From Schumannella soli (GTDB lineage Bacteria; Actinomycetota; Actinomycetes; Actinomycetales; Microbacteriaceae): DNA of 64,000 nucleotides. Position 1 is the first letter of the stretch. The number at the start of each line of letters is the position of its first letter. The notes below the pieces were generated by a model, which searched no databases, was not told the DNA's origin, and saw only the letters and a list, made by a program, of their open reading frames with translations. Both the position numbers and the translations under genes were made by a program. Positions 45,208 through 54,295 of this stretch are shown in pieces. The stretch spans positions 350,732 through 414,731 of the forward strand of contig NZ_VHQG01000002.1 in the NCBI RefSeq assembly GCF_006517435.1, read 5' to 3'.

Positions 45208-47754
45208 TCAGCCCTTCGCGAGCTGCGCCACCTCGTCGGCCGACAGTGCGCGGTCGAAGACGCGCACGCCGTCCACGGCTCCGTCGAGGTAGTCGACGGG
45301 CTTGCCGTCGTACTTGCCCCGGCCGATCTGCAGACCGCCGGTCGCGGTGTCGCTGTTGCCGAGCACCGAGACCGAGCCGGCGGCGGCGCCGTCGACGTAG
45401 ATCGTCAGCTTCGACGCGGTGATGTCGCGCACGCCGACCAGGTGGTACCAGCGGTTCGCCTCGACGTTCACGCCGGTGGCGAGAGCGCGCGCTCCGGCGA
45501 AGGAGAACGCGAGCTTCTTGTCAGCACCGGAGTACTGCAGGAAGAACGAGCTCACCGTGTCGCCGTCTTCGCTCACGACCGTCTGGAACGCATCCCCGAC
45601 CTGGTCGAACTTGACCCACGCCGAGACCGAGTAGTTGCGGTCGGTCGTCTTCAGCACGGTCTTGGCGGTGTCGGCCCACTGGGTCGATCCGTCGAGTTGC
45701 AGCGCGGTGCCGGTGGCTCCGTCACGAGCCGGGACCCGGGTGGCGTCGCCGTGGATCGTCAGCGGGTTCTTGCCCACCGAGTCTGCCGCGGTCGTGCCGG
45801 AGGCCTCGTCGAAGCCCCAGGCGCCGACGCCGGCGAGTCCGGGCGTGCCGGCCGGGGGAGCGGGCGGGGTCTTGTCGCCCGCCGCGATCACTTGCTGGTT
45901 GATCTCCCGAACGCGCTGCTCGTTCACCTTCTCGACCTTGCGGTCGTAGGTGAAGAAGCCGTTCTGCTCGCCCTCGACATCCGTGATCTGGGTGTAGACG
46001 GCGCCCGACAGGCCGTAGGGGGCTCCCTGGTCGCGCAGCACCTTCGTGTTGGCGACGTAGCCGTCGTTCAGCTCCTTCTTGTCCTTGACCGAGCCGTAGG
46101 GGTTGATCGGGGCGCCGGGCCAGGTGTGGCCCTCGATGGTCAGCGTCAGACCGCCGTGCTCGCCGTCGATGGATGCGCGCTTCGCGTCCGGTGCGGGAAG
46201 CGCCGGTCCCTGGTACTGGTGCCAGTCGATGATGTCGCCCGTGCCCGGGTCACCGGGGGTGTCGCAGCAGTTCGCACCCGAGCGATCGTTGACGAGTCGC
46301 GTCGGGTCCTGCGCCTTCACCTGCGCGCCGACCTCCGAGGCGGCCTGCACGCTCCACTGACCCCATCCCTCGTTGAAGGGGATCCAGCCGATGATCGACG
46401 TGACGTTCTTGTGCTGGTCGATCATGCGCGCGGTCTCGGCGCGGAAGTTCGCCTTGTCGGCGTCGCTGAGGTTCGCGTTGCGTCCCGTCGGCAGCGCCGG
46501 CGAATCCTGCCAGACCATCATCCCGAGCTTGTCGGCCCAGTAGTACCAGCGGGCCGGCTCGACCTTGATGTGTTTGCGGATGGTGTTGAAGCCGAGGTCC
46601 TTGGTCTTCTGGATGTCGAACTTCAGCGCGTCGTCGGTCGGCGCCGTGTAGATGCCGTCGGGCCAGTAGCCCTGGTCGAGCGTCGACAGCAGGAACGTCG
46701 CCTTGTGGTTGAGCGTGATGCGCTGCTTGCCATTGACGTTCTCGACCGCGATCTCGCGCAGGCCCGCGTAGCTCTCGACCTTGTCGGTCTTCCCGTTCAC
46801 CGTGAGCTTCGCCTGGAAGGTGTAGAGGAACGGGTCCTCCGGCGACCACAGGCGCGGCTTGGGCACCGAGATCGTCATGGGCCCGCCCGCGGCGCCCGTC
46901 GCGCTGGCGACCTTCTTGCCGTCGGCGAGCACATCCACCTTGAGCTTGCCGCCGACGGCGTCGCCGTTGAAGCCCGCCGTGATGGCGAACGACGAGGTGT
47001 CGACGTCGGGGGTGGCGGTGAAGCTGGCGATGCTGGCCGGCTGCACCGACTCGAGCCACACGGTCTGCCAGATGCCCGACGCGGCCGTGTAGAAGATGCC
47101 GCCGGGCTCGTTGCGCTGCTTGCCGACGGGGATGTTCGCCGAGTCCACGGGGGAGTGGACGGCGACGATGATCTCCTGCGGTCCCGACTTCTCCAGCGCG
47201 CTGGTGATGTCGATGCTGAAGGCGTCGTAGCCGCCGAGGTGGCGTCCGACCTGGCGGCCGTTGACGTAGACCGTGGCGTCGTAGTTGACGGCGCCGAAGT
47301 TGATGTTGACGTGCTTGCCGCCGTTGGTGAGGTTCTTGGGCACCTCGACCGTGCGGCGGTAGAACATGAACTCGGAGTGCTTCTGCACGCCCGAGAGCGC
47401 CGACTCGGTCGGGTACGGCACGAGGATCTGCCCGGTCAGGTCCTTGCCGATGGGCGGGGCGCTGTAGCCGTCGGTTCCGGCGTACTGCCACAGTCCGTTG
47501 AGATTGACCCACTCCGGGTTCGCGGCGGTGGGGCGCGCGAGCTGCGGTCGGGGGTAGTCGGGCAGCGCGTTCGTGGGCGACACCTTGTCGGTCCACGGCG
47601 TGCTGAGCGGCGGGGTGATGCCGCTCCAGGTCTTCGTCGGGGCGGCGTCCGCGGCGATGGCCGGAAGCCCGGCCAGTCCGATGGCGATGCCGGCGGTCAC
47701 GAGTGCGCCGAGCGCGCGTGCGCCCCGCCCTCGCCTGTCGTTGGTGCGTCTCAC
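45208..47754 (-). CDS. Secreted glycoside hydrolase family 2 protein with LamG domain
   Basis: An 848-residue exported enzyme. Residues 1-38 are a signal peptide (basic start, hydrophobic AGIAIGLAGL, cut near ADA-APT). The GH2 sugar-binding domain (about 75-235), immunoglobulin-like domain (about 240-340) and TIM barrel (about 345-625) follow. The acid/base Glu is E462 in GWIPFNEGWGQW; the nucleophile is probably E532 in IDGEHGG. A C-terminal LamG/concanavalin-like domain (about 640-845) should bind glycan or the wall. GH2 covers beta-galactosidase, beta-mannosidase and beta-glucuronidase; the exact bond is unknown. Two operator-like dyads lie upstream. No transporter for the released sugar adjoins it. 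Confidence 0.9.
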   Translation of the reverse strand: MRRTNDRRGRGARALGALVTAGIAIGLAGLPAIAADAAPTKTWSGITPPLSTPWTDKVSPTNALPDYPRPQLARPTAANPEWVNLNGLWQYAGTDGYSAPPIGKDLTGQILVPYPTESALSGVQKHSEFMFYRRTVEVPKNLTNGGKHVNINFGAVNYDATVYVNGRQVGRHLGGYDAFSIDITSALEKSGPQEIIVAVHSPVDSANIPVGKQRNEPGGIFYTAASGIWQTVWLESVQPASIASFTATPDVDTSSFAITAGFNGDAVGGKLKVDVLADGKKVASATGAAGGPMTISVPKPRLWSPEDPFLYTFQAKLTVNGKTDKVESYAGLREIAVENVNGKQRITLNHKATFLLSTLDQGYWPDGIYTAPTDDALKFDIQKTKDLGFNTIRKHIKVEPARWYYWADKLGMMVWQDSPALPTGRNANLSDADKANFRAETARMIDQHKNVTSIIGWIPFNEGWGQWSVQAASEVGAQVKAQDPTRLVNDRSGANCCDTPGDPGTGDIIDWHQYQGPALPAPDAKRASIDGEHGGLTLTIEGHTWPGAPINPYGSVKDKKELNDGYVANTKVLRDQGAPYGLSGAVYTQITDVEGEQNGFFTYDRKVEKVNEQRVREINQQVIAAGDKTPPAPPAGTPGLAGVGAWGFDEASGTTAADSVGKNPLTIHGDATRVPARDGATGTALQLDGSTQWADTAKTVLKTTDRNYSVSAWVKFDQVGDAFQTVVSEDGDTVSSFFLQYSGADKKLAFSFAGARALATGVNVEANRWYHLVGVRDITASKLTIYVDGAAAGSVSVLGNSDTATGGLQIGRGKYDGKPVDYLDGAVDGVRVFDRALSADEVAQLAKG

Positions 47755-47855
47755 TGCGATCTCCCTCGTCGTCGAGTGCGATGCGGCGACGGGGCGGCGA
47801 GCGGGATCGGGGGTCGACTCTCGCGCGGTCTCGCCCTCGACACCGCGTGATCATC

Positions 47856-47898
47856 GTTTCAAAAACCTGTCCGAAAAGCCAGGATCAGTTTCGAAAAC
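47856..47898 (-). promoter_or_regulatory. Paired operator-like sites upstream of the GH2 gene
   Basis: GTTTCAAAAAC (47856-47866) and GTTTCGAAAAC (47888-47898) share a TTTCGAAA-like dyad with centres 32 bases apart, in an otherwise GC-rich 241-base gap between the divergent GH2 and membrane protein genes. Local LacI-type repression of a glycosidase is plausible; no regulator gene adjoins. Confidence 0.5.
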
Positions 47899-47995
47899 GC
47901 GCGATTCTGATTCATCGTGACAGATTCCACCCCCGAATGGGGCACATGCGGCACAGTAGGCGCATGCTCGTCCACCGCCGGATAGGTCGCTGATC

Positions 47996-49090
47996 ATGGC
48001 TCGATCACTGTCGTTGCTCATCGCCGCCGTCGCCTCGCTCGGCGGCGCGGCCCTCGCCCTGAGTCAGGGCGGAGTCGCCTACCGCACGCTCGTCACCTCG
48101 TTCGGCGGCGCCGGCACCGTGCCGTTCGGCGTGCTCGCCGTGGCCCTCACCCTCGTCGCCATCGGGGCGCTGCTGCACCTCGTCGCCTCCGCGACCGCCG
48201 GATGGTCGTCGCTCGGCGTCGTGGTCGTCGGCATCGTGCAGACCCTCGTCGGCCTGGCCGCCGTCGTGCTGCCGGCGCGGTTCGGCGGCCTCGACGGGCC
48301 GGCCAGTCCGGTGCAGGTGGCGGTGGGATGGATCTACGGCGTGCTGCCCGACCTCGGAACCGGGCTCTATCTCGCCCTGCCGACGGGACTCGTGCTCGTG
48401 ATCGGGCTGGCGAACATCCTTCTCGGCATCGTCGCGACGCGCCGCCGTCGCGGCACGATCGCCTCGCCCGCTGTCGCCCGCATCGTCGCGGTCCTGCTCG
48501 CCCTGTTCGTCGCGCTCCCCGCCGCCGGACTCGTCGCCGCGGGCGGCTTCGCGAACTACGTGCAGACGCTCCAGGCGCTGCGCGGGCCGAGCCCCTGGGG
48601 CATCGCGCTGCTGACGGCGGGCGCCGCGCTCATCCTGGTCATCGTGCTCGCCGTGCGCTGGAGCTCGCTCGCGGCACTTCTCGGCGGCTTCCTGCTCATC
48701 GGCGCGAGCATCGCCTACCTGCTGCTGCCCGTCGGCATGCTCGCCCCGATCACCGCGCAACGGGGACTCCGCGACGCGGTCAGCGGCATCCAGACCTTCG
48801 CCTGGTCTGGCGCGTTCCTCATCCTCGGCTGCCTGCTGATCGGCGCCGGCATCGCCGGACGCGTCGCCGGGCGGGTCGGGGCGCGGCGCAGCAACTTCGT
48901 CGCCGCGCGTCCGGGCGCCGAAGGGGACGCACCGGCGCGACCGTGGGCGACCCCGGGCTACACGCCGATCGACGGCGGCGGGGCGGGCGGCGCTGCCGTC
49001 GCGGCGCCGGGGTACACGCCCGTCGACGGCGGCAGCCCGGACGCGCCGACCGCCGTCATCCTGCCCGGCGAGACCTCCGGTTCGCGATGA
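47996..49090 (+). CDS. Hypothetical polytopic membrane protein with repeat tail
   Basis: A 364-residue protein of unknown family. About eight membrane segments are visible, the first right at the N-terminus (LSLLIAAVASLGGAALAL) and the last near residue 285. The C-terminal 70 residues are cytosolic and contain two near-identical units, PGYTPIDGGG and PGYTPVDGGS, in an Ala/Gly-rich background. Such short Tyr/Pro repeats occur in actinobacterial membrane proteins, where they may bind partners, but no function is known. It is divergent from the GH2 gene and is the last accessory gene before rplY. ATG 47996 lies directly before the first membrane segment. Confidence 0.78.
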   Translation: MARSLSLLIAAVASLGGAALALSQGGVAYRTLVTSFGGAGTVPFGVLAVALTLVAIGALLHLVASATAGWSSLGVVVVGIVQTLVGLAAVVLPARFGGLDGPASPVQVAVGWIYGVLPDLGTGLYLALPTGLVLVIGLANILLGIVATRRRRGTIASPAVARIVAVLLALFVALPAAGLVAAGGFANYVQTLQALRGPSPWGIALLTAGAALILVIVLAVRWSSLAALLGGFLLIGASIAYLLLPVGMLAPITAQRGLRDAVSGIQTFAWSGAFLILGCLLIGAGIAGRVAGRVGARRSNFVAARPGAEGDAPARPWATPGYTPIDGGGAGGAAVAAPGYTPVDGGSPDAPTAVILPGETSGSR

Positions 49091-49274
49091 TCCCGAGCCC
49101 CGGCTAGACTCCTGCGAGACCTCGGCGAGGGATGCGCGCATATGCCCGCATCCGTGATCGACGCGGTGAGCAAGGCCCCGGGCGCGACCCGCTGTGTTCT
49201 TCCTCACGTTGTCCTGCGTTCGAGTTGAAACCGCACACGATTCGGGTGAGAGCCCGATAAGGAGAACAACAGCC

Positions 49275-49928
49275 ATGGCTGACGACAACAACAAGCTGGT
49301 CGCCGAAGAGCGCACCGAGTTCGGCAAGGGCGCTGCCCGCCGCATCCGCGCCGCCCACAAGATCCCCGCCGTGATCTACGGCCACGGCACCGAGCCGCGC
49401 CACATCAACCTGCCCGGTCACGAGACGGCGCTGATCCTGCGCAAGGCCAACGCCATCCTCGACCTCGACATCAACGGCGAGAGCCAGCTCGCCCTGGTCA
49501 AGGACGTGCAGAAGGACCCGGTGCGCCAGCTCGTCGAGCACATCGACCTCATCGTCGTGCGCCGTGGTGAGAAGGTCACCGTGGATGTGCCCGTGCACGT
49601 CGACGGCGAGTCGGCCCCCGGCACGATCATCGCGCTCGACGCGACCACCCTGTCGGTCGAGGTCGAGGCCACGCACATCCCCGAGAACCTGCACGTCAGC
49701 GCCGAAGGCCTCGAGGAGGGCACGCAGATCCTCGCGAAGGACGTCGAGCTGCCGAAGGGCGCGACGCTGCTCACCGACCCCGAGGTGCTCGTGGTCAACA
49801 TCACGGTTCCCGCCGTCGTCGACCTGCCCGAGCCGGGCGAGGGCGAGGAGGGCGAGGCCGCTGAGGGCGACGCCGAGTCGACCGAGGGCGACGACGCCGC
49901 CGAGGCCGCCGAGGGCGACGCCGAGTAA
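49275..49928 (+). CDS. rplY: 50S ribosomal protein L25/general stress protein Ctc
   Basis: A 217-residue, two-domain (CTC-type) L25 that binds 5S rRNA. The N-terminal L25 domain (about 6-95) holds EFGKGAARRIRAAHKIPAVI and YGHGTEPRHI. The TL5/Ctc beta domain (about 98-180) follows. The end is a long acidic Glu/Ala/Gly tail (EGEEGEAAEGDAES...). ATG 49275 is chosen because GGAGAACAACAGCC precedes it and the family begins there. The acidic tail is common in actinobacterial L25. A hairpin overlaps its stop. In many actinobacteria this gene lies close to glmU-prs; here 32 kb intervenes. Confidence 0.95.
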   Translation: MADDNNKLVAEERTEFGKGAARRIRAAHKIPAVIYGHGTEPRHINLPGHETALILRKANAILDLDINGESQLALVKDVQKDPVRQLVEHIDLIVVRRGEKVTVDVPVHVDGESAPGTIIALDATTLSVEVEATHIPENLHVSAEGLEEGTQILAKDVELPKGATLLTDPEVLVVNITVPAVVDLPEPGEGEEGEAAEGDAESTEGDDAAEAAEGDAE

Positions 49929-49944
49929 GAGGCTCGCGCCTCTT
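49927..49944 (+). terminator. Short hairpin overlapping the rplY stop
   Basis: AAGAGGC-TCGC-GCCTCTT is a perfect 7-bp stem with a 4-base loop that begins in the rplY stop codon. It may end most rplY transcripts or attenuate read-through into pth, which starts 26 bases later. Confidence 0.55.
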
Positions 49945-49969
49945 CTCGCGTCTCGCGAAACAGTTCCGC

Positions 49970-50554
49970 ATGAGTGATGCGTGGCTCGTGGTCGGGCTCG
50001 GCAACCCCGGGCCCGCCTACGCGGCCACGCGTCACAATGTGGGGCAGATGGCGGTCGACGACCTCGCCGACCGCATCGGCGCGAAGTTCTCGCGCCACAA
50101 GACCAACAGCGTCGTCGCCGAGGGATGGATTCGTCCCGGCGCGGCCAAGCTCATCGTGGCCAAGCCGCTGAGCTTCATGAACAACTCGGGCGGGCCGGTC
50201 TCGCAGCTGGCGAAGTTCTACTCGCTGCCCGCTGAGCGCGTCGTCGTGCTGCACGACGAGCTCGACCTGCCGTTCGACACCGTGCGCCTCAAGCAGGGCG
50301 GCGGTCACGGCGGGCACAACGGCCTGCGCGACATCATCTCGGCCCTCGGCACCCCTGAGTTTCTGCGCGTGCGCATCGGCATCGGCCGCCCGCCCGGCCG
50401 CCAGGACTCGGCCGACTTCGTGCTCAAGCCCTTCGCCTCGACCGAGCGCGCGTCCCTGCCGTCGCTGCTGACGGACGCGGTGGATGCGACCGAGCAGCTC
50501 GTCGACGACGGCCTGCTCGCCGCGCAGCAGCGCTGGCACGCGCCGCGCGCCTGA
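49970..50554 (+). CDS. pth: Peptidyl-tRNA hydrolase
   Basis: A 194-residue enzyme that frees stalled peptidyl-tRNAs by cutting the ester bond. The N-terminal WLVVGLGNPGPAYAATRHNV carries catalytic H22 and N12; mid-protein, VVVLHDELDLPFDTVRLK has the catalytic Asp, and GGGHGGHNGLRDI the tRNA-binding loop. Length is normal. It follows rplY by 41 bases, the common rplY-pth order, with a small hairpin between. mfd follows after 72 bases. Confidence 0.97.
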   Translation: MSDAWLVVGLGNPGPAYAATRHNVGQMAVDDLADRIGAKFSRHKTNSVVAEGWIRPGAAKLIVAKPLSFMNNSGGPVSQLAKFYSLPAERVVVLHDELDLPFDTVRLKQGGGHGGHNGLRDIISALGTPEFLRVRIGIGRPPGRQDSADFVLKPFASTERASLPSLLTDAVDATEQLVDDGLLAAQQRWHAPRA

Positions 50555-50613
50555 GCGCCGCTTCGCAGCTGAGCGCGAGCTCGTCGCCGTCGGCCAGTGT
50601 CGGCGGTGCCGCC

Positions 50614-50619
50614 TAAACT
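50614..50619 (+). promoter_or_regulatory. Candidate -10 element for mfd (leaderless start)
   Basis: TAAACT fits the actinobacterial TANNNT -10 consensus. It lies seven bases before GTG 50627, so transcription would begin at or next to the start codon. No ribosome-binding sequence is visible there, in keeping with a leaderless mRNA. Confidence 0.5.
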
Positions 50620-50626
50620 CGAACGA

Positions 50627-53600
50627 GTGGGTCTGCACGGTGTGATTCCGGCGCTTCAGCGCGCCCGTGGTTCGGCGTATCCGGTTTCGGATGCGGATCT
50701 CTCGCTCGTCGACGGCCTGCGCGCTCCGGTGCTCGGCGGCATCCTCGACCAGCTGTCGGCGGAGGGAGACCCGGGCAGCGGCGCGGCTAACGGCGCGACC
50801 GGCCCCGGCCGCGCGCTCCTCGCGATCACCGCGACGAGCCGCGAGTCCGAGCAGCTGCGCGCCGCGCTCGCGAGCTACCTGCCCGACGCCGAGATCCTGC
50901 CGTTCCCGGCCTGGGAGACGCTGCCGCACGAGCGCCTCAGTCCCAGCGCCGAGACGGTCGGAACCCGCCTCGCCTCGCTGCGCCGCATCCACCGCTGGGA
51001 TCGCTCGCAGCACCTGATCCTCGTCGCGAGCGTGCGCGCCGCACTGCAGCCGCTCGCCCCGGGCCTCGACGTGCTCGAGCCGATCGTCCTCGAGCCGGGC
51101 GCCCGTGGCTTCGAGCTCAATCGGCTCTCGGCGCAGCTCGTCGAGCTCGCCTACAGCCGCGTCGATATGGTCACGCGCCGTGGCGAATTCGCCGTGCGCG
51201 GCGGCATCCTCGACGTCTTCCCGCCGGATGCCGACCACCCGCTGCGCGCGGAGTTCTTCGGCGACGAGGTCGAGCAGCTGCGCCTGTTCTCGGTCGCCGA
51301 CCAGCGCTCGCTCGCCGAGAAGGTCGATCGCGTCGAGCTCGGCGCCGGCCGCGAGCTGCTGCTCACCGAGGATGTGCGGCAGCGGGCGCGCGAGCTCGAG
51401 CACGAGTTCCCGACCCTCGCGCCGATCCTGTCGAAGCTGGGGGAGGGTATCCCGGCCGAGGGCATGGAGGCGCTCGCCCCCGCGCTGCTGCCGAAGCTGC
51501 TCCCTCTGACCGACTACCTGCCGGCGGAGGCGACGGTCGCCGTGCTCTCGCCCGAGCGCATCGCGAGTCGTGCGAAAGACCTCGTCGACACGGATCGCGA
51601 GTTCCTCGACGCGGCCTGGAGCGCCGCGACCGCGGGCGCCGACGCTCCGATCGATCTCGGCCGGGCGTTCCGCGACGACCTCGCCGCGGGCAGCTTCCTC
51701 ACCGTGAACGGCCTGCGCGAGGCCGCGGGCGCCGGTCGTCAGTGGCTGACGATCAGCCCCTTCGACGCGAACGACGACGAGGTGGTGCGCATCGCGGCGG
51801 ATGCCGTGCCGAGCTTCGCCGGTCAGGCCACGGGCGCGGTCGAGCATGTCGCGGGCCTGCTGCGCGACGGCTGGCGCGTCGTGGTCGTCGCGGGCGGGCA
51901 GGGCCTGCTCGAGCGCGCCGCCGACGTGCTCGGTGAGGCGGGCGCGGCCGCGCGCATCCTCGACGCCGTCGACCCCGACCTCGAGACCGGCGTCGCGCAG
52001 CTCGTGCGCGGCTCGGTCGAGTCCGGCTTCCAGCTGCCCGACGCCAAGTTCGCGGTGATCGGAGAGGCCGAGTTCTACGGCCGCGCCGTCGGCATCGACT
52101 CCGGCCGCCCGCGCAAGCTCGCCGCCCGCCGCAAGGCCGTCGTCGACCCGCTGCAGCTGAAGCCCGGCGATTACGTCGTGCACGAGACGCACGGCATCGG
52201 CCGCTTCGTCGAGCTCATCCAGCGCGAGGTCGCCAGCGGCGTGCGCACCCCGCGCGGTCCGCTCGGCACGAGCGTCACGAACGCCAAGGTCAAGCGCGAG
52301 TACCTGGTGATCGAGTACGCGCCGTCGAAGCGCGGCCACCCCGGCGACCGGCTCAGCGTGCCCACCGATCAGCTCGACCAGCTCACCCGCTACGTCGGCG
52401 GCGAGGCGCCCGCGCTGAGCAAGATGGGCGGATCCGACTGGGCCGCCGCCAAGGGCAAGGCGCGCAAGGCCGTGCGCGACATCGCCGTCGAGCTGGTCAA
52501 GCTCTACAGCGCGCGCATGGCATCCAAGGGTCACGCCTTCGGCCCCGACACCCCGTGGCAGCACGAGCTCGAGGAGGCGTTCCCCTACATGGAGACGCCC
52601 GATCAGCTGAACGTGATCGACGAGGTCAAGGCCGACATGCGCCGCGAGATCCCGATGGACCGCCTCATCTCGGGCGACGTCGGCTACGGCAAGACCGAGA
52701 TCGCGATCCGCGCCGCCTTCAAGGCCGTGCAAGACGGCAAGCAGGTCGCGATGCTCGTGCCGACCACGCTGCTCGTGCGTCAGCACATGGAGACCTTCGC
52801 GGAGCGCTTCGCCGGCTTCCCCGTGCACCTGCGGGCGCTGAGTCGCTTCCAGAGCGACAAGGAGACGAAGGAGACCATCGACGGCCTCCTCACCGGCGAG
52901 GTGGATGTCGTCATCGGCACCCACCGCATCCTCGGCGACAGCGTCAAGTTCAAGGATCTCGGCCTCGTCATCATCGACGAGGAGCAGCGCTTCGGCGTCG
53001 AGCACAAGGATGCGCTGAAGAAGCTCAAGACGAACGTCGACATCCTCGCGATGAGCGCCACGCCCATCCCGCGCACGCTCGAGATGGCGGTGACCGGCAT
53101 CCGCGAGATGTCGACGCTCGCGACCCCGCCGGAGGATCGGCACCCGATCCTCACCTACGTCGGCGCGTACAGCGACAAGCAGGTCGCGGCCGCGATCCGC
53201 CGCGAGATGCTGCGCGAGGGCCAGGTCTTCTACGTGCACAACCGCGTGAAGTCGATCACCGGGCAGGCGGCGAAGATCGCCGAGCTCGTGCCCGAGGCGC
53301 GCATCGGCGTCGCCCACGGCCAGATGAGCGAGAGCCAGCTCGAGCAGGTCATCGTCGACTTCTGGGAGCGCAAGTACGACGTGCTCGTCACGACGACGAT
53401 CATCGAGACCGGCATCGACATCGCCAACGCGAACACCCTGATCATCGACAAGGCCGACAAGTACGGGCTCTCGCAGCTGCACCAGATCCGCGGGCGCGTC
53501 GGCCGCGGCCGCGAGCGCGCCTACGCCTACTTCCTCTACGACGAGACGAAGCCGCTCAGTGAGACCGCGCAAGACCGGCTCGAGACGATCGCCGCGAACA

Positions 53601-54238
53601 ACGAGCTCGGCGGCGGCATGCAGATCGCCCTGAAGGATCTAGAGATGCGCGGCGCCGGCAACCTGCTCGGCGGCGAGCAGTCGGGTCACATCGCGGGTGT
53701 CGGCTTCGACCTCTACCTGCGCATGATCGGCGAGGCGGTGTCGACCTTCCGCGGCGATGTCGCCGAGGGTCAGACCGAGCTGCGCCTCGAGCTGCCGGTG
53801 GATGCGCACATCCCCGAGACCTATGTCGAGAGCGAGCGCCTGCGTCTCGAGGCGTACCAGAAGCTGTCGACCGCGTCGGCGCCGGCTTCACCGGACGACG
53901 CGCTCGACACGGTCATCGAGGAGCTGACCGACCGCTACGGCGAGCCGCCCGCGGTCGTGCAGACGCTCGTCGCCGTGTCGCGCCTGCGCCGCGCCGCGCA
54001 GAAGGCCGGATTGTCGGATGTCGTCGCGATGGGCGGCAACCTGCGCATCGCCCCCGCCGATCTGCCCGACTCGCTGCAGGTGCGCCTGCAGCGCATGTAC
54101 CCGGGCGCGCGGCTGTTCGCGGCGCAGCACGCGGTGTCGGTGCCGATGCCGGCGGACACGGTGGATGCCGACCTGGTCGCCTGGGTCGGCGCGCTGCTCG
54201 GCGCGATCTTCCCGCCGAAGTCGGGAGATGACGCATAG
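50627..54238 (+). CDS. mfd: Transcription-repair coupling factor
   Basis: A 1203-residue protein that removes stalled RNA polymerase from damaged DNA and recruits UvrA. The N-terminal UvrB-like part shows FPAWETLPHERLSPSAETVG and RGGILDVFPPDADHPLRAEF. The polymerase-interacting domain begins near LKPGDYVVHETHGIGRF. The RecG-like motor shows Walker A GDVGYGKTE (about residue 685), DEEQ near 785, SATPIPRTLEM, and the GRVGRGRERAYAYF motif VI. The C-terminal D7 domain ends the protein. GTG 50627 matches the family start; upstream frame is open to 50597 but has no support. Confidence 0.97.
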   Translation: MGLHGVIPALQRARGSAYPVSDADLSLVDGLRAPVLGGILDQLSAEGDPGSGAANGATGPGRALLAITATSRESEQLRAALASYLPDAEILPFPAWETLPHERLSPSAETVGTRLASLRRIHRWDRSQHLILVASVRAALQPLAPGLDVLEPIVLEPGARGFELNRLSAQLVELAYSRVDMVTRRGEFAVRGGILDVFPPDADHPLRAEFFGDEVEQLRLFSVADQRSLAEKVDRVELGAGRELLLTEDVRQRARELEHEFPTLAPILSKLGEGIPAEGMEALAPALLPKLLPLTDYLPAEATVAVLSPERIASRAKDLVDTDREFLDAAWSAATAGADAPIDLGRAFRDDLAAGSFLTVNGLREAAGAGRQWLTISPFDANDDEVVRIAADAVPSFAGQATGAVEHVAGLLRDGWRVVVVAGGQGLLERAADVLGEAGAAARILDAVDPDLETGVAQLVRGSVESGFQLPDAKFAVIGEAEFYGRAVGIDSGRPRKLAARRKAVVDPLQLKPGDYVVHETHGIGRFVELIQREVASGVRTPRGPLGTSVTNAKVKREYLVIEYAPSKRGHPGDRLSVPTDQLDQLTRYVGGEAPALSKMGGSDWAAAKGKARKAVRDIAVELVKLYSARMASKGHAFGPDTPWQHELEEAFPYMETPDQLNVIDEVKADMRREIPMDRLISGDVGYGKTEIAIRAAFKAVQDGKQVAMLVPTTLLVRQHMETFAERFAGFPVHLRALSRFQSDKETKETIDGLLTGEVDVVIGTHRILGDSVKFKDLGLVIIDEEQRFGVEHKDALKKLKTNVDILAMSATPIPRTLEMAVTGIREMSTLATPPEDRHPILTYVGAYSDKQVAAAIRREMLREGQVFYVHNRVKSITGQAAKIAELVPEARIGVAHGQMSESQLEQVIVDFWERKYDVLVTTTIIETGIDIANANTLIIDKADKYGLSQLHQIRGRVGRGRERAYAYFLYDETKPLSETAQDRLETIAANNELGGGMQIALKDLEMRGAGNLLGGEQSGHIAGVGFDLYLRMIGEAVSTFRGDVAEGQTELRLELPVDAHIPETYVESERLRLEAYQKLSTASAPASPDDALDTVIEELTDRYGEPPAVVQTLVAVSRLRRAAQKAGLSDVVAMGGNLRIAPADLPDSLQVRLQRMYPGARLFAAQHAVSVPMPADTVDADLVAWVGALLGAIFPPKSGDDA

Positions 54239-54295
54239 CGGGTCGCGCGAGAGCCGTCGGCCCGGTACGCGCAGCTGGCGGCTGAGCCCGTTCGC

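Noticed and set aside
43678-47850. A 1390-codon open frame antisense to the GH2 glycosidase
   Set aside because: It is a shadow of real genes in very GC-rich DNA: composition is Arg/Val/Asp-rich without domains, and the opposite strand encodes gnd and a complete glycosidase.
49418-53572. A 1384-codon open frame antisense to mfd and rplY
   Set aside because: It mirrors well-defined mfd, pth and rplY motifs on the plus strand and shows no family features of its own.
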